Both the position numbers and the translations under genes were made by a program. DNA of 21,749 nucleotides from a virus: IMG/VR virus record IMGVR_UViG_3300027896_002719, positions 1 to 21,749 of that record, one strand, 5' to 3'. Below the pieces are notes generated by a model that saw nothing but the letters and a program-made list of their open reading frames with translations, was not told where the DNA came from and did no database searches. Position 1 is the stretch's first letter, and each line of letters begins with the position of its first letter. Shown piece after piece: positions 8,603-15,262 of this stretch.

Positions 8603-8776
8603 CTACTGCCCCTTCTCCTTCTTGGGCCTATCGCCTCCAAAAGCCTGCTTAATCACATCGCCCGTCGGATGAGGCATGAAACCGCCAAGGGCGCCAGTCC
8701 CTTTCTCTGGGTGGGCGCCGGCCTTTTGCTCTTTATGACTTCTGGGGGGACTACCCCGCTTTCCCTGTCTGCCCAT
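8603..8776 (-). CDS. Tiny basic protein with an internal PTG motif (57 aa)
   Basis: The start at ATG 8776 (MGRQGKRGSPPRSHKEQ) has GGAGG 6 bases upstream; the longer frame upstream overlaps the previous gene and lacks a ribosome binding site. The 57-aa product is strongly basic and Gly/Pro-rich, so probably disordered. It contains HPTGDVIKQAF followed by GGDRPKKEKGQ. That PTG-containing segment resembles the C-termini of the next two upstream proteins. The stop codon directly abuts the portal ATG. No family is recognised. It may be a minor virion or portal-associated protein, by location only. Confidence 0.55.
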   Translation of the reverse strand: MGRQGKRGSPPRSHKEQKAGAHPEKGTGALGGFMPHPTGDVIKQAFGGDRPKKEKGQ

Positions 8777-8786
8777 GATAGCCCTC

Positions 8787-9014
8787 CTAAAAAGGCTTTT
8801 TGGTAAGGTCGCCCGTCGGGGTCGCCTTGACTTCAATCCCTTTACCGCGGTTGACAGCTTCCTGCCTGGCAGCATCTCCCCGGGCCGTGGCCGCCTTCAG
8901 CCCGGTCGGATCAGATTCAGGGGCCGGGGCCACCGCCTTCCCAACCTCTCGGCTTGCTGGCCGTAAGGGTTGAGCAATGTCGAGAGCCTTTTTAATCCCG
9001 CCAAGAATGTCCAT
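8787..9014 (-). CDS. Small Ala/Lys-rich protein with a C-terminal PTG tail (75 aa)
   Basis: This 75-aa product begins MDILGGIKKALDIAQPLRP and ends ATPTGDLTKKPF. The N-terminal 20 residues could form an amphipathic helix; the rest is rich in Ala, Lys, Pro and Gly and looks unstructured. It starts 2 bases after the stop of the DUF3008-like gene and ends 10 bases before the next ATG. Its last 11 residues closely match the tail of that upstream gene product (TPTGKLSKRNF). I do not recognise the main body. Shared tails and near-identical start contexts (TAGCTATG) hint that these tiny genes arose by duplication or share one partner. Confidence 0.55.
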   Translation of the reverse strand: MDILGGIKKALDIAQPLRPASREVGKAVAPAPESDPTGLKAATARGDAARQEAVNRGKGIEVKATPTGDLTKKPF

Positions 9015-9016
9015 AG

Positions 9017-9220
9017 CTAAAAATTCCTTTTGGACAACTTCCCGGTCGGGGTCTTCTTTTCCGGCAGCCCCGCGTGTTTGGTGCTGGCGAAATCTTTGGC
9101 ACTCTTCTTGCTCATGCCCTTGGCGGCTGCCGCTACTTCCGGGCTGGCGGCCTTCTCGCCCGTCTGGGCGGCATGAACCATCCCCATAAACTTCTGTTGG
9201 GCTTTGCTTTTGGCAGGCAT
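9017..9220 (-). CDS. DUF3008-like small protein with an added PTG tail (67 aa)
   Basis: The sequence MPAKSKAQQKFMGMVHAA followed by VAAAAKGMSKKSAKDFAST and KHAGLPEK matches what I know of DUF3008 proteins (MPAKS.AQ...M......KG, then KH.GLPEK). These are short basic proteins of unknown function found in bacteria and phages. Known members usually end shortly after LPEK. This one continues with KTPTGKLSKRNF, which repeats the tail motif of the neighbouring 75-aa protein. AGGAGG sits a few bases before the ATG (GGAGGTAGCTATG). It lies between the sugar-modification cassette and the portal group. Family assignment is by eye and fairly confident; the function is not known. Confidence 0.75.
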   Translation of the reverse strand: MPAKSKAQQKFMGMVHAAQTGEKAASPEVAAAAKGMSKKSAKDFASTKHAGLPEKKTPTGKLSKRNF

Positions 9221-9229
9221 AGCTACCTC

Positions 9230-9760
9230 CTATTTGTCCACATACCAGAGGGAACCTGGCCCGTGGGCCACCTTCCCTCGGCCGAAGAACTCGTTCAAGG
9301 CCTTCTCAACCCCAGGGGTGTTGGGGCTAAAATCATGGCCACAAACCATCTTTCTGGTCCGAAGATCCCAGGTGTTGAGGTCATCCAGAACCGACTCATA
9401 AGCGTGGTCCCCGTCGATGAACACCACGTCCACCATGGACGGGATGAGGTCAGAAACGGCGGCCTCCGCAAAATTCATTTCAAGAGCGGTCAGGTTGGGG
9501 AAATGACCAACGGCTTGGTCGAACTCAGGGCGGGTGTGCTGGGCCTCGCCCTCAAAGGGATACATGGTGCCGCACCAATGACAGTCAACTGCGTAGACCT
9601 TACCAGGACAGCCGGCGCACAGGACATAGGTACTCCGGCCCCGGTGGCACCCAAGCTCCACGATAGAATCCATGCGTTTGGCAACTTCATAAAGCCATTC
9701 GAGTTCGGCCCGATTCATCCAACCGAGTATTGTTTGCGCCTTTTCAACTGGATTATCCAT
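9230..9760 (-). CDS. Class I SAM-dependent methyltransferase (FkbM/Methyltransf_24-like)
   Basis: This 176-aa protein likely transfers a methyl group from S-adenosylmethionine, probably to a sugar or small molecule given its neighbours. Motif I is VELGCHRGRST (residues 34-44), followed by the acidic strand end VYAVDCHW (about 55-62). The later VDVVFIDGDHAYESVLDDL matches the 'FIDG.H.Y..V..DL' signature of Methyltransf_24-type enzymes, and VCGHDFSP with GVEKALNEFF follow as in that family. It overlaps the upstream glycosyltransferase gene by 8 bp (ATGGATAA). That makes it the last enzyme of a cassette with an acetyltransferase and a double glycosyltransferase. The substrate is inferred. Confidence 0.8.
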   Translation of the reverse strand: MDNPVEKAQTILGWMNRAELEWLYEVAKRMDSIVELGCHRGRSTYVLCAGCPGKVYAVDCHWCGTMYPFEGEAQHTRPEFDQAVGHFPNLTALEMNFAEAAVSDLIPSMVDVVFIDGDHAYESVLDDLNTWDLRTRKMVCGHDFSPNTPGVEKALNEFFGRGKVAHGPGSLWYVDK

Positions 9761-11648
9761 GGACCCTCTCTATAACGGCGCTGATTTCTCCCCAAAACTG
9801 CTGCGGGACTTCCTTGAGCCAGGCCCGTAGAACCTGCTGGTCAGTCAGGTCCTTCTCCCAGGACAGGGCCTCAACGATCTCGCCGGCCACCACCTTGCAG
9901 CCGCACAGGGCCGCCTCATAGATCACCCGGTCACAGGGCCATTTCTTCTGGGGGAAGTGGGCAAAATATTCGTACTGCGAATAGAGGGCCGGCATCTGAT
10001 CGTGGGGCACCTTCCGATCCAGCACCTCGACCTTGAGGTTCGGATTTTCCTTGATGTAGTTCTTCAGGATCTCCGGGGCCCACTTCCCGGGCACGGCTAT
10101 CAGGGCCGTGTTCGGATTCCTCTTGATGCCCTTGACCGGCACGAACATCTCGGTGTCGAGCGGTTCAGGGATGCAAATGCCATCTCCCAGGGCAGCGTAG
10201 TCAGCTTGGTGCGCCGGCGAGACGAAGATGTTGAGGGCCGATTGACCGTAAATCTTCTTGGCGTAATCGGCCTGGGGCCACTTCCCCAGGGCCTTCCCGC
10301 CCAGGCCATCATGATCGTGCTCGTATTTAACGTAGGGCACGGTGCGGATAACCTTCATGATGATGTTCATGGCCGCATCGCTGAACCGCCAGATGTTGGA
10401 CAGGATGATCAGGTCGTAGCCGTAGAGGCCGCAAAACTGATCGAGGGGTGTGTCATTATCGAAAACCCGGATGCTGTACCCCATCTCCCGGCCGGCCTTC
10501 ACCATACCTTTCGTGGTGATCTCGGCCCCACCGACGTAGGTCAACGAGGTGTCATGCAGGTAGGCGATGCGTTTCCCGTTGTAAAAGCTACGGAAGGCCT
10601 CGCTGATCCTATCCGGCGTCATCAGCCTCATACACTCTGCACCGAATTGCTTCTTCGGCAGCGGCGTACAGGGGATGCTCCGGTCGTTACACGGAACACA
10701 GGGCAGTTCCTTCGCGCTCGGCTGTATCGCTTTCACGGTGGGGTAGAAGTCGGAGAAGTTCTTGGGGTTGTTGTTACCCATGACAGCCAGGCATTTAATC
10801 CCCAAGGCCCCGGCGATGTGCATGGTGCCCGTATCCGGGCTGATCATGGCGTCCATCAGGGAACACGCAGCTATCAGTTCATTAACTTCCAGGGTATCGA
10901 CCAAGTTAACGACGTTGGGCATTTTGAGGTCGGCCAGAGGTTTGCTCCAACTGGTCGTCTTGCCCAGCAAAACGACTGTGCCGCCATAGTCTGCCTGGAT
11001 CTTCTTGACCAAGGGTTCCACATATTCAGGGGGGATGGTACGCACCGGGGAGTTGCAGGTTGGCGCCACGCCGATCAGGGGCCGCTTGCACCAGCCCAGG
11101 GTGACCTGCATTTTGTTCAGGGCAGCCGGGTCAATGGGCAGGGGGAACTTCTCGGCCCCACCTTTCACCCCGAGCAGTTGAGCAAAAATGTCGGGCCGGG
11201 ATTTTGACAGATAATCCTTTACGGGCAATTTCCCGCCACATTCGGTCTCGACGGCATGGCACAAATCATAGGTGCGGTAAAAATTGGCGTGTTCATATTG
11301 GTCTTTGGGTAACTGCGCATCCAGATACTCAGCGCCGGACAGGACGCCATAAAGCTCTGGCCGGGTCACCAGCACCAACGGCCTTCCCGGTTCCTTCTGC
11401 TTGAGGGCATGGAGGGAGGCCGACAGCATCACCAGATCCCCCAGGGCGTAGTCGCGAATAACCCCAATCGCCTCCTTTACCTCAAGGGATTCAGGGCGTT
11501 CTGCAACCTTAGCTTGATGGCCCCGATCCATGGCCTGCAGCCGATATTCTATGGCGTCCAGGTGATCTGCCGTGGTAGGAAATGGTTGAAGACCCTGCTT
11601 GCAGTACCAGCAAGGCTCGACAACATGATGATTGGGGCATCGGGGCAT
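9753..11648 (-). CDS. Two-domain glycosyltransferase (GT9-like plus GT-B/GT4-like)
   Basis: This 631-aa protein appears to fuse two sugar-transfer modules. Residues 1-20 hold a Cys/His cluster (C4, H7, C13, C16) that could bind zinc. Residues about 60-355 resemble GT9 heptosyltransferases: VIRDYALGDLVMLSASLHAL at the N-terminal nucleotide-fold entry, LIGVAPTCNSPVRTIPPEY, and the GT9 signature ISPDTGTMHIAGALGIKCLA (269-288). Residues about 358-600 are a second GT-B-like unit starting IAYLHDTSLTYVGGAEITTK, with ALIAVPGKWAPEILKNYIK and DRVIYEAALCGCKVVAGE, the last resembling the donor-binding 'E....G' region of GT4 enzymes. It overlaps the acetyltransferase stop by one base and the methyltransferase start by 8. 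The likely target is a surface glycan or virion protein; this is inference. Confidence 0.8.
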   Translation of the reverse strand: MPRCPNHHVVEPCWYCKQGLQPFPTTADHLDAIEYRLQAMDRGHQAKVAERPESLEVKEAIGVIRDYALGDLVMLSASLHALKQKEPGRPLVLVTRPELYGVLSGAEYLDAQLPKDQYEHANFYRTYDLCHAVETECGGKLPVKDYLSKSRPDIFAQLLGVKGGAEKFPLPIDPAALNKMQVTLGWCKRPLIGVAPTCNSPVRTIPPEYVEPLVKKIQADYGGTVVLLGKTTSWSKPLADLKMPNVVNLVDTLEVNELIAACSLMDAMISPDTGTMHIAGALGIKCLAVMGNNNPKNFSDFYPTVKAIQPSAKELPCVPCNDRSIPCTPLPKKQFGAECMRLMTPDRISEAFRSFYNGKRIAYLHDTSLTYVGGAEITTKGMVKAGREMGYSIRVFDNDTPLDQFCGLYGYDLIILSNIWRFSDAAMNIIMKVIRTVPYVKYEHDHDGLGGKALGKWPQADYAKKIYGQSALNIFVSPAHQADYAALGDGICIPEPLDTEMFVPVKGIKRNPNTALIAVPGKWAPEILKNYIKENPNLKVEVLDRKVPHDQMPALYSQYEYFAHFPQKKWPCDRVIYEAALCGCKVVAGEIVEALSWEKDLTDQQVLRAWLKEVPQQFWGEISAVIERVHG

Positions 11649-12220
11649 CAGTCATTCCCTCGATATTTCTCGACAAACCCCTTAATATTTTCGGAAAGCA
11701 ACAATGGTAACGACTCTTGGATTTTTGCCATGGGCCAATCCCACCAAGCTATCCGTTCGAGTTCTTCGATAACGTCCACATGAAACCTGAATCGAATCCG
11801 CTTCGCCGGGTTCCCCACGACAACAGAATATGGGGCGACATCCTTGGCGATCACAGCGCCGGCGCCGATGACAGCCCCGTTCCCGATGGTGACCCCCGAC
11901 AGAATCAAGGCGTTGCGGCCGATCCAAACGTCGTTACCCACGATAATGTCGCCCTTGATCTTCCTGTGGGAAGTCTGATTGTCCGCGAACGGGAAGAAGG
12001 CATTGAGCGGATAGGTGGTCACCATGTCCATGCGGTGCTCACCGCCCAACAAAAAAACCACACCGTCGGCGATGGAACAAAACTTCCCGATCTTGAGCTT
12101 GACGCCCTCCCCGTAACAGACCACCGCGGGGAGCCCGTAAGTCCAGTCACCTATTTCGTGCTGGGCATAATTGGGGTTCCGGTTGGTGACCGGGACAAAA
12201 TCACAGATTTTGTGAGGCAT
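11648..12220 (-). CDS. Left-handed beta-helix O-acetyltransferase (CatB/xenobiotic-acetyltransferase-like)
   Basis: This 190-aa protein belongs to the hexapeptide-repeat acetyltransferases, which use acetyl-CoA to acetylate sugars or antibiotics. Hexapeptide repeats run from about residue 38 to 140: VKLKIGKFCSIADGV, IIVGNDVWIGRNALILSGV, TIGNGAVIGAGAVIAKDV, then the closing SVVVGNPAKRIRFRF. The insertion GGEHRMDMVTTYPL contains the expected catalytic His (H62) and matches the XAT subgroup. The C-terminal helix contains WWDWPMAKI, also typical. It overlaps the 46-aa gene upstream by 20 bp and the glycosyltransferase ATG downstream. The sugar-enzyme neighbours point to O-acetylation of a glycan rather than drug resistance; this is inference. 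Confidence 0.85.
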   Translation of the reverse strand: MPHKICDFVPVTNRNPNYAQHEIGDWTYGLPAVVCYGEGVKLKIGKFCSIADGVVFLLGGEHRMDMVTTYPLNAFFPFADNQTSHRKIKGDIIVGNDVWIGRNALILSGVTIGNGAVIGAGAVIAKDVAPYSVVVGNPAKRIRFRFHVDVIEELERIAWWDWPMAKIQESLPLLLSENIKGFVEKYRGND

Positions 12221-12341
12221 TGGCTACCACCACTCGCCAGTCATAATCTGGTTTCGACTTCTTCTTTTTGGGATCCGGCTCCTCAAACAATTCAGCGAAG
12301 GGGATCAGGCTCTCCCAAAGTTTTGCCCGCCACAGGCACAT
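12201..12341 (-). CDS. Small hypothetical protein (46 aa)
   Basis: The ATG at 12341 shares its first base with the TGA of the upstream gene (TGATG), with GGGAG a few bases before. The 46-aa product MCLWRAKLWESLIPFAELFE ends with a lysine cluster (DPKKKKSK) and VVVANASQNL. The N-terminal half may be an amphipathic helix with several Trp and Leu residues. It overlaps the acetyltransferase gene by 20 bp. The tight coupling on both sides supports it as a real gene. No family is recognised. Confidence 0.5.
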   Translation of the reverse strand: MCLWRAKLWESLIPFAELFEEPDPKKKKSKPDYDWRVVVANASQNL

Positions 12342-12607
12342 CAACTCCCGCTCTGATGGCTGTCCGACGCCCACTTGATTCCCTCGTACCCCTTCCGGTA
12401 GGCGTCCGACACATGGCGGACGCAAGCCAGGTCGCCGGTCGGCGCCGGCGGCTCTCCGTTCCACCCATCCCTTGGCCTATATAACTGCCCGGTGACGATG
12501 TTCCGGAAGCCCTCATCGCCCACCATCTGGCCGTCTTTGTCCTTGCCCTCGAACGCCTTGACTTCCTTCCAGCCATTGAAGCCGGAGGTGTTGCTGTCCA
12601 TGGCCAT
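12341..12607 (-). CDS. Hypothetical protein downstream of the large terminase (88 aa)
   Basis: Starting at ATG 12607, which shares one base with the terminase TAA (TAATG), this frame encodes 88 residues beginning MAMDSNTSGFNGWKEVKAFE. A second in-frame ATG at 12601 could also serve. It contains VTGQLYRPRDGWNGEPPAP and LACVRHVSDAYRKGYEGI; I recognise no domain. Its stop overlaps the next ATG (TGATG). Coupling at both ends places it in the packaging operon; its role is unknown. Confidence 0.55.
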   Translation of the reverse strand: MAMDSNTSGFNGWKEVKAFEGKDKDGQMVGDEGFRNIVTGQLYRPRDGWNGEPPAPTGDLACVRHVSDAYRKGYEGIKWASDSHQSGS

Positions 12608-14052
12608 TACACTCGCCCCCCGGTAGCATAGCTCTGTGCCCGGCGCCGGAGCTTGGCGGCCTGGGCACGGTGGTTACTTTTCTTGATATTCGAGAGTTTG
12701 GTCGGCATGAGGACGCAGACCGCGGCCGCCCATGCGTCGCAGTAGTGACTAGCCTCGTCTTTGACCGGGGAGGTGCTGGTGCGCTTACCCTGGGCGTTGA
12801 TGTGGTAGTGCCAGCCACCGGACAGGGCCTTATCCAGGAGCTTGTTGTCGGCTGAGAGCAGGATCCTCGGCTCCCCCCGGTGGTCCGATTTGTTTAGCGC
12901 CCACTTAATATGGTTCTGAATCATTGACCATGCCGTGGGCCCCGGATCAAAATATGACCCGAAATACTTCTCGACCACCTTTGCCGCGCTGGTCAGCTTG
13001 TTCGACTGGTCCATGTTCCTCATGGTCGGATCGCCACCTGTCTTCCAGGACTTGGCCTTGCCTTTCCAACGAGGGCTCTCCAGGAGGGGGATTACCTGGG
13101 TTTCGATGAGAGTTTCGATGTCAGAGCCTTCCAGGCGCAAGGTGTCAATGAAGATCAGGCGATTGTACTGAGTGATCTGACCAAGGACGCAAGACGGGTT
13201 CGACCAGGAATCGAAGAAGGCGAAGGAGACCAGCCCAGGGGCGGGAATCAGGGAGGCCTTGGCCAGGTGGCGTTCCCGATTATAAGTCGGGGTAACGGCT
13301 GGCCCTTTGTAAACCTTGGCGAATTGCCCCAGAACATACCGAGCATAAGAGGCTTCGTCGTCTTTATAGGCGGCACGGACGGCTTGGCGGGAAACTTCCG
13401 AAGCGTGGACGTTTTCCCCGTAGGGGACCCGAAAAATCGCCTTGGTGATCAGGGGATTTTCTGGGTCGATCATGTCTTCTTCGATGAATCGCCGGTAAGT
13501 CCAGTGGTCTTCGTCGGCCGGGTTCATGTCCACCTGCAGCCGGGCCTTGGTACCCTTCTGCCGGGCGCACCGGACCAGGGCTGCGTTGAAAACCTCCTCC
13601 GAGAGACCGGCGCTTATCCGCTCTGAATCGGACATGGGGGCCGGCTCATTAAGCCAGATCAGGGCATATTCAGGCCCCTGCAGTTTTGAAAGGGAGGCAG
13701 GGTCATCTATCCCGAACAAGTCGGCCGTAATGGTGAGTGCCCTCTTATTCTCATCTTGAAGGTAGATCGTGAGTTTTTTGAAGCCATCCCAAAAACGATA
13801 GGCGCTTGGGCTTGATTGGAAAAATTCTTCGATAGAACGAACGACGGAAGATTTGAGGTTTTCGAGGGTATCCCTAACAATAGCTATGCGAATGGGCTTG
13901 CCACACCGATAAGCGTGTTCCAAAATCGCCCTGATACAGGCCCATGTTTTCCCTTCACCGGTATTGCTATAAATAACATTGACTACCGCTTCCGACTTAA
14001 TAAAGGCTAATTGAGTCGGGGTAGCCATGGCCTTGAATCGAAGGTCTGCCAT
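12607..14052 (-). CDS. terL: Terminase large subunit (packaging ATPase-nuclease)
   Basis: This 481-aa protein pumps DNA into the procapsid and cuts the concatemer. The start is taken at ATG 14052 (MADLRFKAMATPTQLAF); a TTG two codons earlier is possible, and neither has a strong ribosome binding site. Walker A is SNTGEGKT (residues 29-36), the adenine region is RIAIVRDTLENLKSSV, and Walker B with its catalytic acid is YALIWLNEPAP (129-139). The RNaseH-like nuclease domain shows AFFDSW (D281), TGGDPT (D341) and KDEASHYCDAW (D432 and D439), the usual three-acidic-residue layout. It begins just after a terminator, and the matching small subunit is encoded about 4.2 kb away, an uncommon separation. 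Confidence 0.92.
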   Translation of the reverse strand: MADLRFKAMATPTQLAFIKSEAVVNVIYSNTGEGKTWACIRAILEHAYRCGKPIRIAIVRDTLENLKSSVVRSIEEFFQSSPSAYRFWDGFKKLTIYLQDENKRALTITADLFGIDDPASLSKLQGPEYALIWLNEPAPMSDSERISAGLSEEVFNAALVRCARQKGTKARLQVDMNPADEDHWTYRRFIEEDMIDPENPLITKAIFRVPYGENVHASEVSRQAVRAAYKDDEASYARYVLGQFAKVYKGPAVTPTYNRERHLAKASLIPAPGLVSFAFFDSWSNPSCVLGQITQYNRLIFIDTLRLEGSDIETLIETQVIPLLESPRWKGKAKSWKTGGDPTMRNMDQSNKLTSAAKVVEKYFGSYFDPGPTAWSMIQNHIKWALNKSDHRGEPRILLSADNKLLDKALSGGWHYHINAQGKRTSTSPVKDEASHYCDAWAAAVCVLMPTKLSNIKKSNHRAQAAKLRRRAQSYATGGRV

Positions 14053-14071
14053 GACCAAGGAATACTGCTAT

Positions 14072-14105
14072 AAAAAAAAAATACAAGGGCCTTTTTGGCC
14101 CTGTA
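14072..14105 (-). terminator. Rho-independent terminator on the minus strand
   Basis: Read on the minus strand, TACAGGGCC, loop AAAAA and GGCCCTTGTA form a stem with one bulged base, followed almost at once by a run of ten T (14081-14072). This is a strong intrinsic terminator for leftward transcripts arriving from the transglycosylase region. It lies 20 bases before the large terminase ATG. In the rightward direction the hairpin is followed only by a short T run, so it would work poorly that way. Confidence 0.75.
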
Positions 14106-14165
14106 CTTTTGGAAAACCCTTGGTTATTCTGCACAAAATTCATAGGTTGTTTGTGGTGTAATCAC

Positions 14166-14354
14166 ATGGGCAAAAAAATGCAAAAAAAAGTGCGACCGGC
14201 AGTAAAAAAGTTGGTGGCCATTAAGGGGTCATGCTATCTCTGCCTTCCCAAAAAGTTTGTTGATTTCTACGGGATGAGGGCTGGAGATTCCGTTGCCCTC
14301 GTGCCTGGGGTAGAGACCATAAGCCTTTTGCCAATGAGGGGGGATTTAAAATGA
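14166..14354 (+). CDS. AbrB/MazE-type swapped-hairpin DNA-binding protein (62 aa)
   Basis: This 62-aa protein reads opposite to its surroundings. After a basic N-terminus (MGKKMQKKVRPAVKKL) it has the SpoVT/AbrB pattern: VAIKGSCYLCLPKKFVDFYG then MRAGDSVALVPG and ISLLPM. The 'LPK.F.d..G...GD.V' core is what antitoxins and transition-state regulators of this fold use to dimerise and bind DNA. ATG 14166 is chosen because it precedes the domain; the ribosome binding site is weak. Its stop overlaps the next gene by four bases (ATGA), so the pair is an operon. It could be a small regulator or the antitoxin half of a pair, but the partner does not resemble a known toxin. Confidence 0.7.
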   Translation: MGKKMQKKVRPAVKKLVAIKGSCYLCLPKKFVDFYGMRAGDSVALVPGVETISLLPMRGDLK

Positions 14355-14620
14355 CGAATGTGGTCTGTAAGTTTTGCGGAGCCAAGCCCAGAAGGGCATG
14401 GCGGGATTTTGTTATTTTCGAGTGCGGATCCCGCCTCAATGATTTGAGACCATCCACGATGGCCTGCTGGGCCGGCTTCGTCTGGAATCTTCAAGAGAGA
14501 ATCGCCGCCCTGGAAGGAATCGTGAAGAAAAAGAAGCCCACGACCGTCAGAGAGATGGCGATTGCCGGCGGGTGGCACCCAGAGATTAAGAATGGTTTGG
14601 CAAAAACGGAACCAAGTTAA
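14351..14620 (+). CDS. Small Cys-rich (zinc-binding-like) protein (89 aa)
   Basis: It is coupled to the AbrB-like gene by an ATGA overlap, with GGGGGGA 6 bases before its ATG. The N-terminus MTNVVCKFCGAKPRRAW carries a CxxC pair (residues 6 and 9), followed by FECGSR and a further Cys near residue 39, together suggesting a small zinc-binding fold. A helix (FVWNLQERIAALEGIVKKKK) follows and could be a short coiled coil. Its last 35 bases overlap the 3' end of the minus-strand gene at 14586. I do not recognise the family. The second position of a regulator operon suggests a linked role, but none is shown. Confidence 0.55.
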   Translation: MTNVVCKFCGAKPRRAWRDFVIFECGSRLNDLRPSTMACWAGFVWNLQERIAALEGIVKKKKPTTVREMAIAGGWHPEIKNGLAKTEPS

Positions 14621-14810
14621 GTGAAATCGGCACCGGCGCCTCCCCGATCAGGCCCACCGCCAATTCTCCGAATATCTCCACGGCCCGGTCCAGAGGGAGA
14701 ACCCAGGGGAAAACCCCGATCAGTTTTTCCGCCGGGGCGATGGTGATAAACACCGGTGAATCATCACAAGGGTTTGCGATGGTGATGCGCCAAGCTATCA
14801 AGTTCATCAT
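14586..14810 (-). CDS. Hypothetical protein downstream of the transglycosylase (74 aa)
   Basis: This 74-aa frame begins ATGATG, overlaps the transglycosylase stop (ATGA), and has GGGAG upstream. The product MMNLIAWRITIANPCDDSPV continues VFITIAPAEKLIGVFPWVLP and DRAVEIFGELAVGLIG, with two moderately hydrophobic stretches but no clear membrane helix. Its end collides with the plus-strand gene ending at 14620 (35-bp overlap of opposite genes). It could be a lysis accessory protein because of its coupling, but no spanin or holin signature is visible. Confidence 0.5.
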   Translation of the reverse strand: MMNLIAWRITIANPCDDSPVFITIAPAEKLIGVFPWVLPLDRAVEIFGELAVGLIGEAPVPISLNLVPFLPNHS

Positions 14811-15262
14811 TCACTCCCTTTCTTGGCCTGCCGCCATGCCTTCATGACCTCCCGAGAGTAGGCGCCAGTGTCCGTGGGGTTATATTTCTTGAGGATCTGC
14901 CGCTTGTCCCCGCCGTATCGCCGCTCCAGCCGGCCGAGGATGCGGGTCCCAGCCCGGATGTTCTGGTCAGCGTCGAAGGGGTCTGTCACTCCCAGGCCCC
15001 GGGCCACATCCTTCTGAAGCTGCATGAGGCCGTAGCAGCGATACCGGCGATTGATAGCGAAGCGGTCATAGCGACTTTCGATCACCATGACAGCCGAAAC
15101 CCAATAGGGGTCGACCCCGTTCTCCTTGGCCACGTCCTTGACAATTTCCCACCAGGGCGCCGGCATGGTCAGGTGGCCGATCTTGGGAGGGCCGTCTGCC
15201 CGGGCGAGGCCGGTCCATAAAAGCACGATGATAAGCAGGATTGGTAGTTTCCATGACCTCAT
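14807..15262 (-). CDS. Lytic transglycosylase (SLT domain) with signal peptide
   Basis: This 151-aa protein cleaves peptidoglycan glycan strands in the periplasm. It starts MRSWKLPILLIIVLLWTGLA, a clear N-terminal export signal with cleavage likely near ARADG. The SLT domain follows: ENGVDPYWVSAVMVIESRYD with the catalytic Glu in VIES, then RCYGLMQLQKDVARGLGV, DADQNIRAGTRILGRLERRY and ILKKYNPTD. This order matches goose-lysozyme-like transglycosylases (ES, GLMQ, N...G, and YN motifs). The ATG directly follows the DNA-methyltransferase stop codon. It may be the phage endolysin or an entry enzyme; it is too far from the head genes to decide. Confidence 0.88.
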   Translation of the reverse strand: MRSWKLPILLIIVLLWTGLARADGPPKIGHLTMPAPWWEIVKDVAKENGVDPYWVSAVMVIESRYDRFAINRRYRCYGLMQLQKDVARGLGVTDPFDADQNIRAGTRILGRLERRYGGDKRQILKKYNPTDTGAYSREVMKAWRQAKKGSE

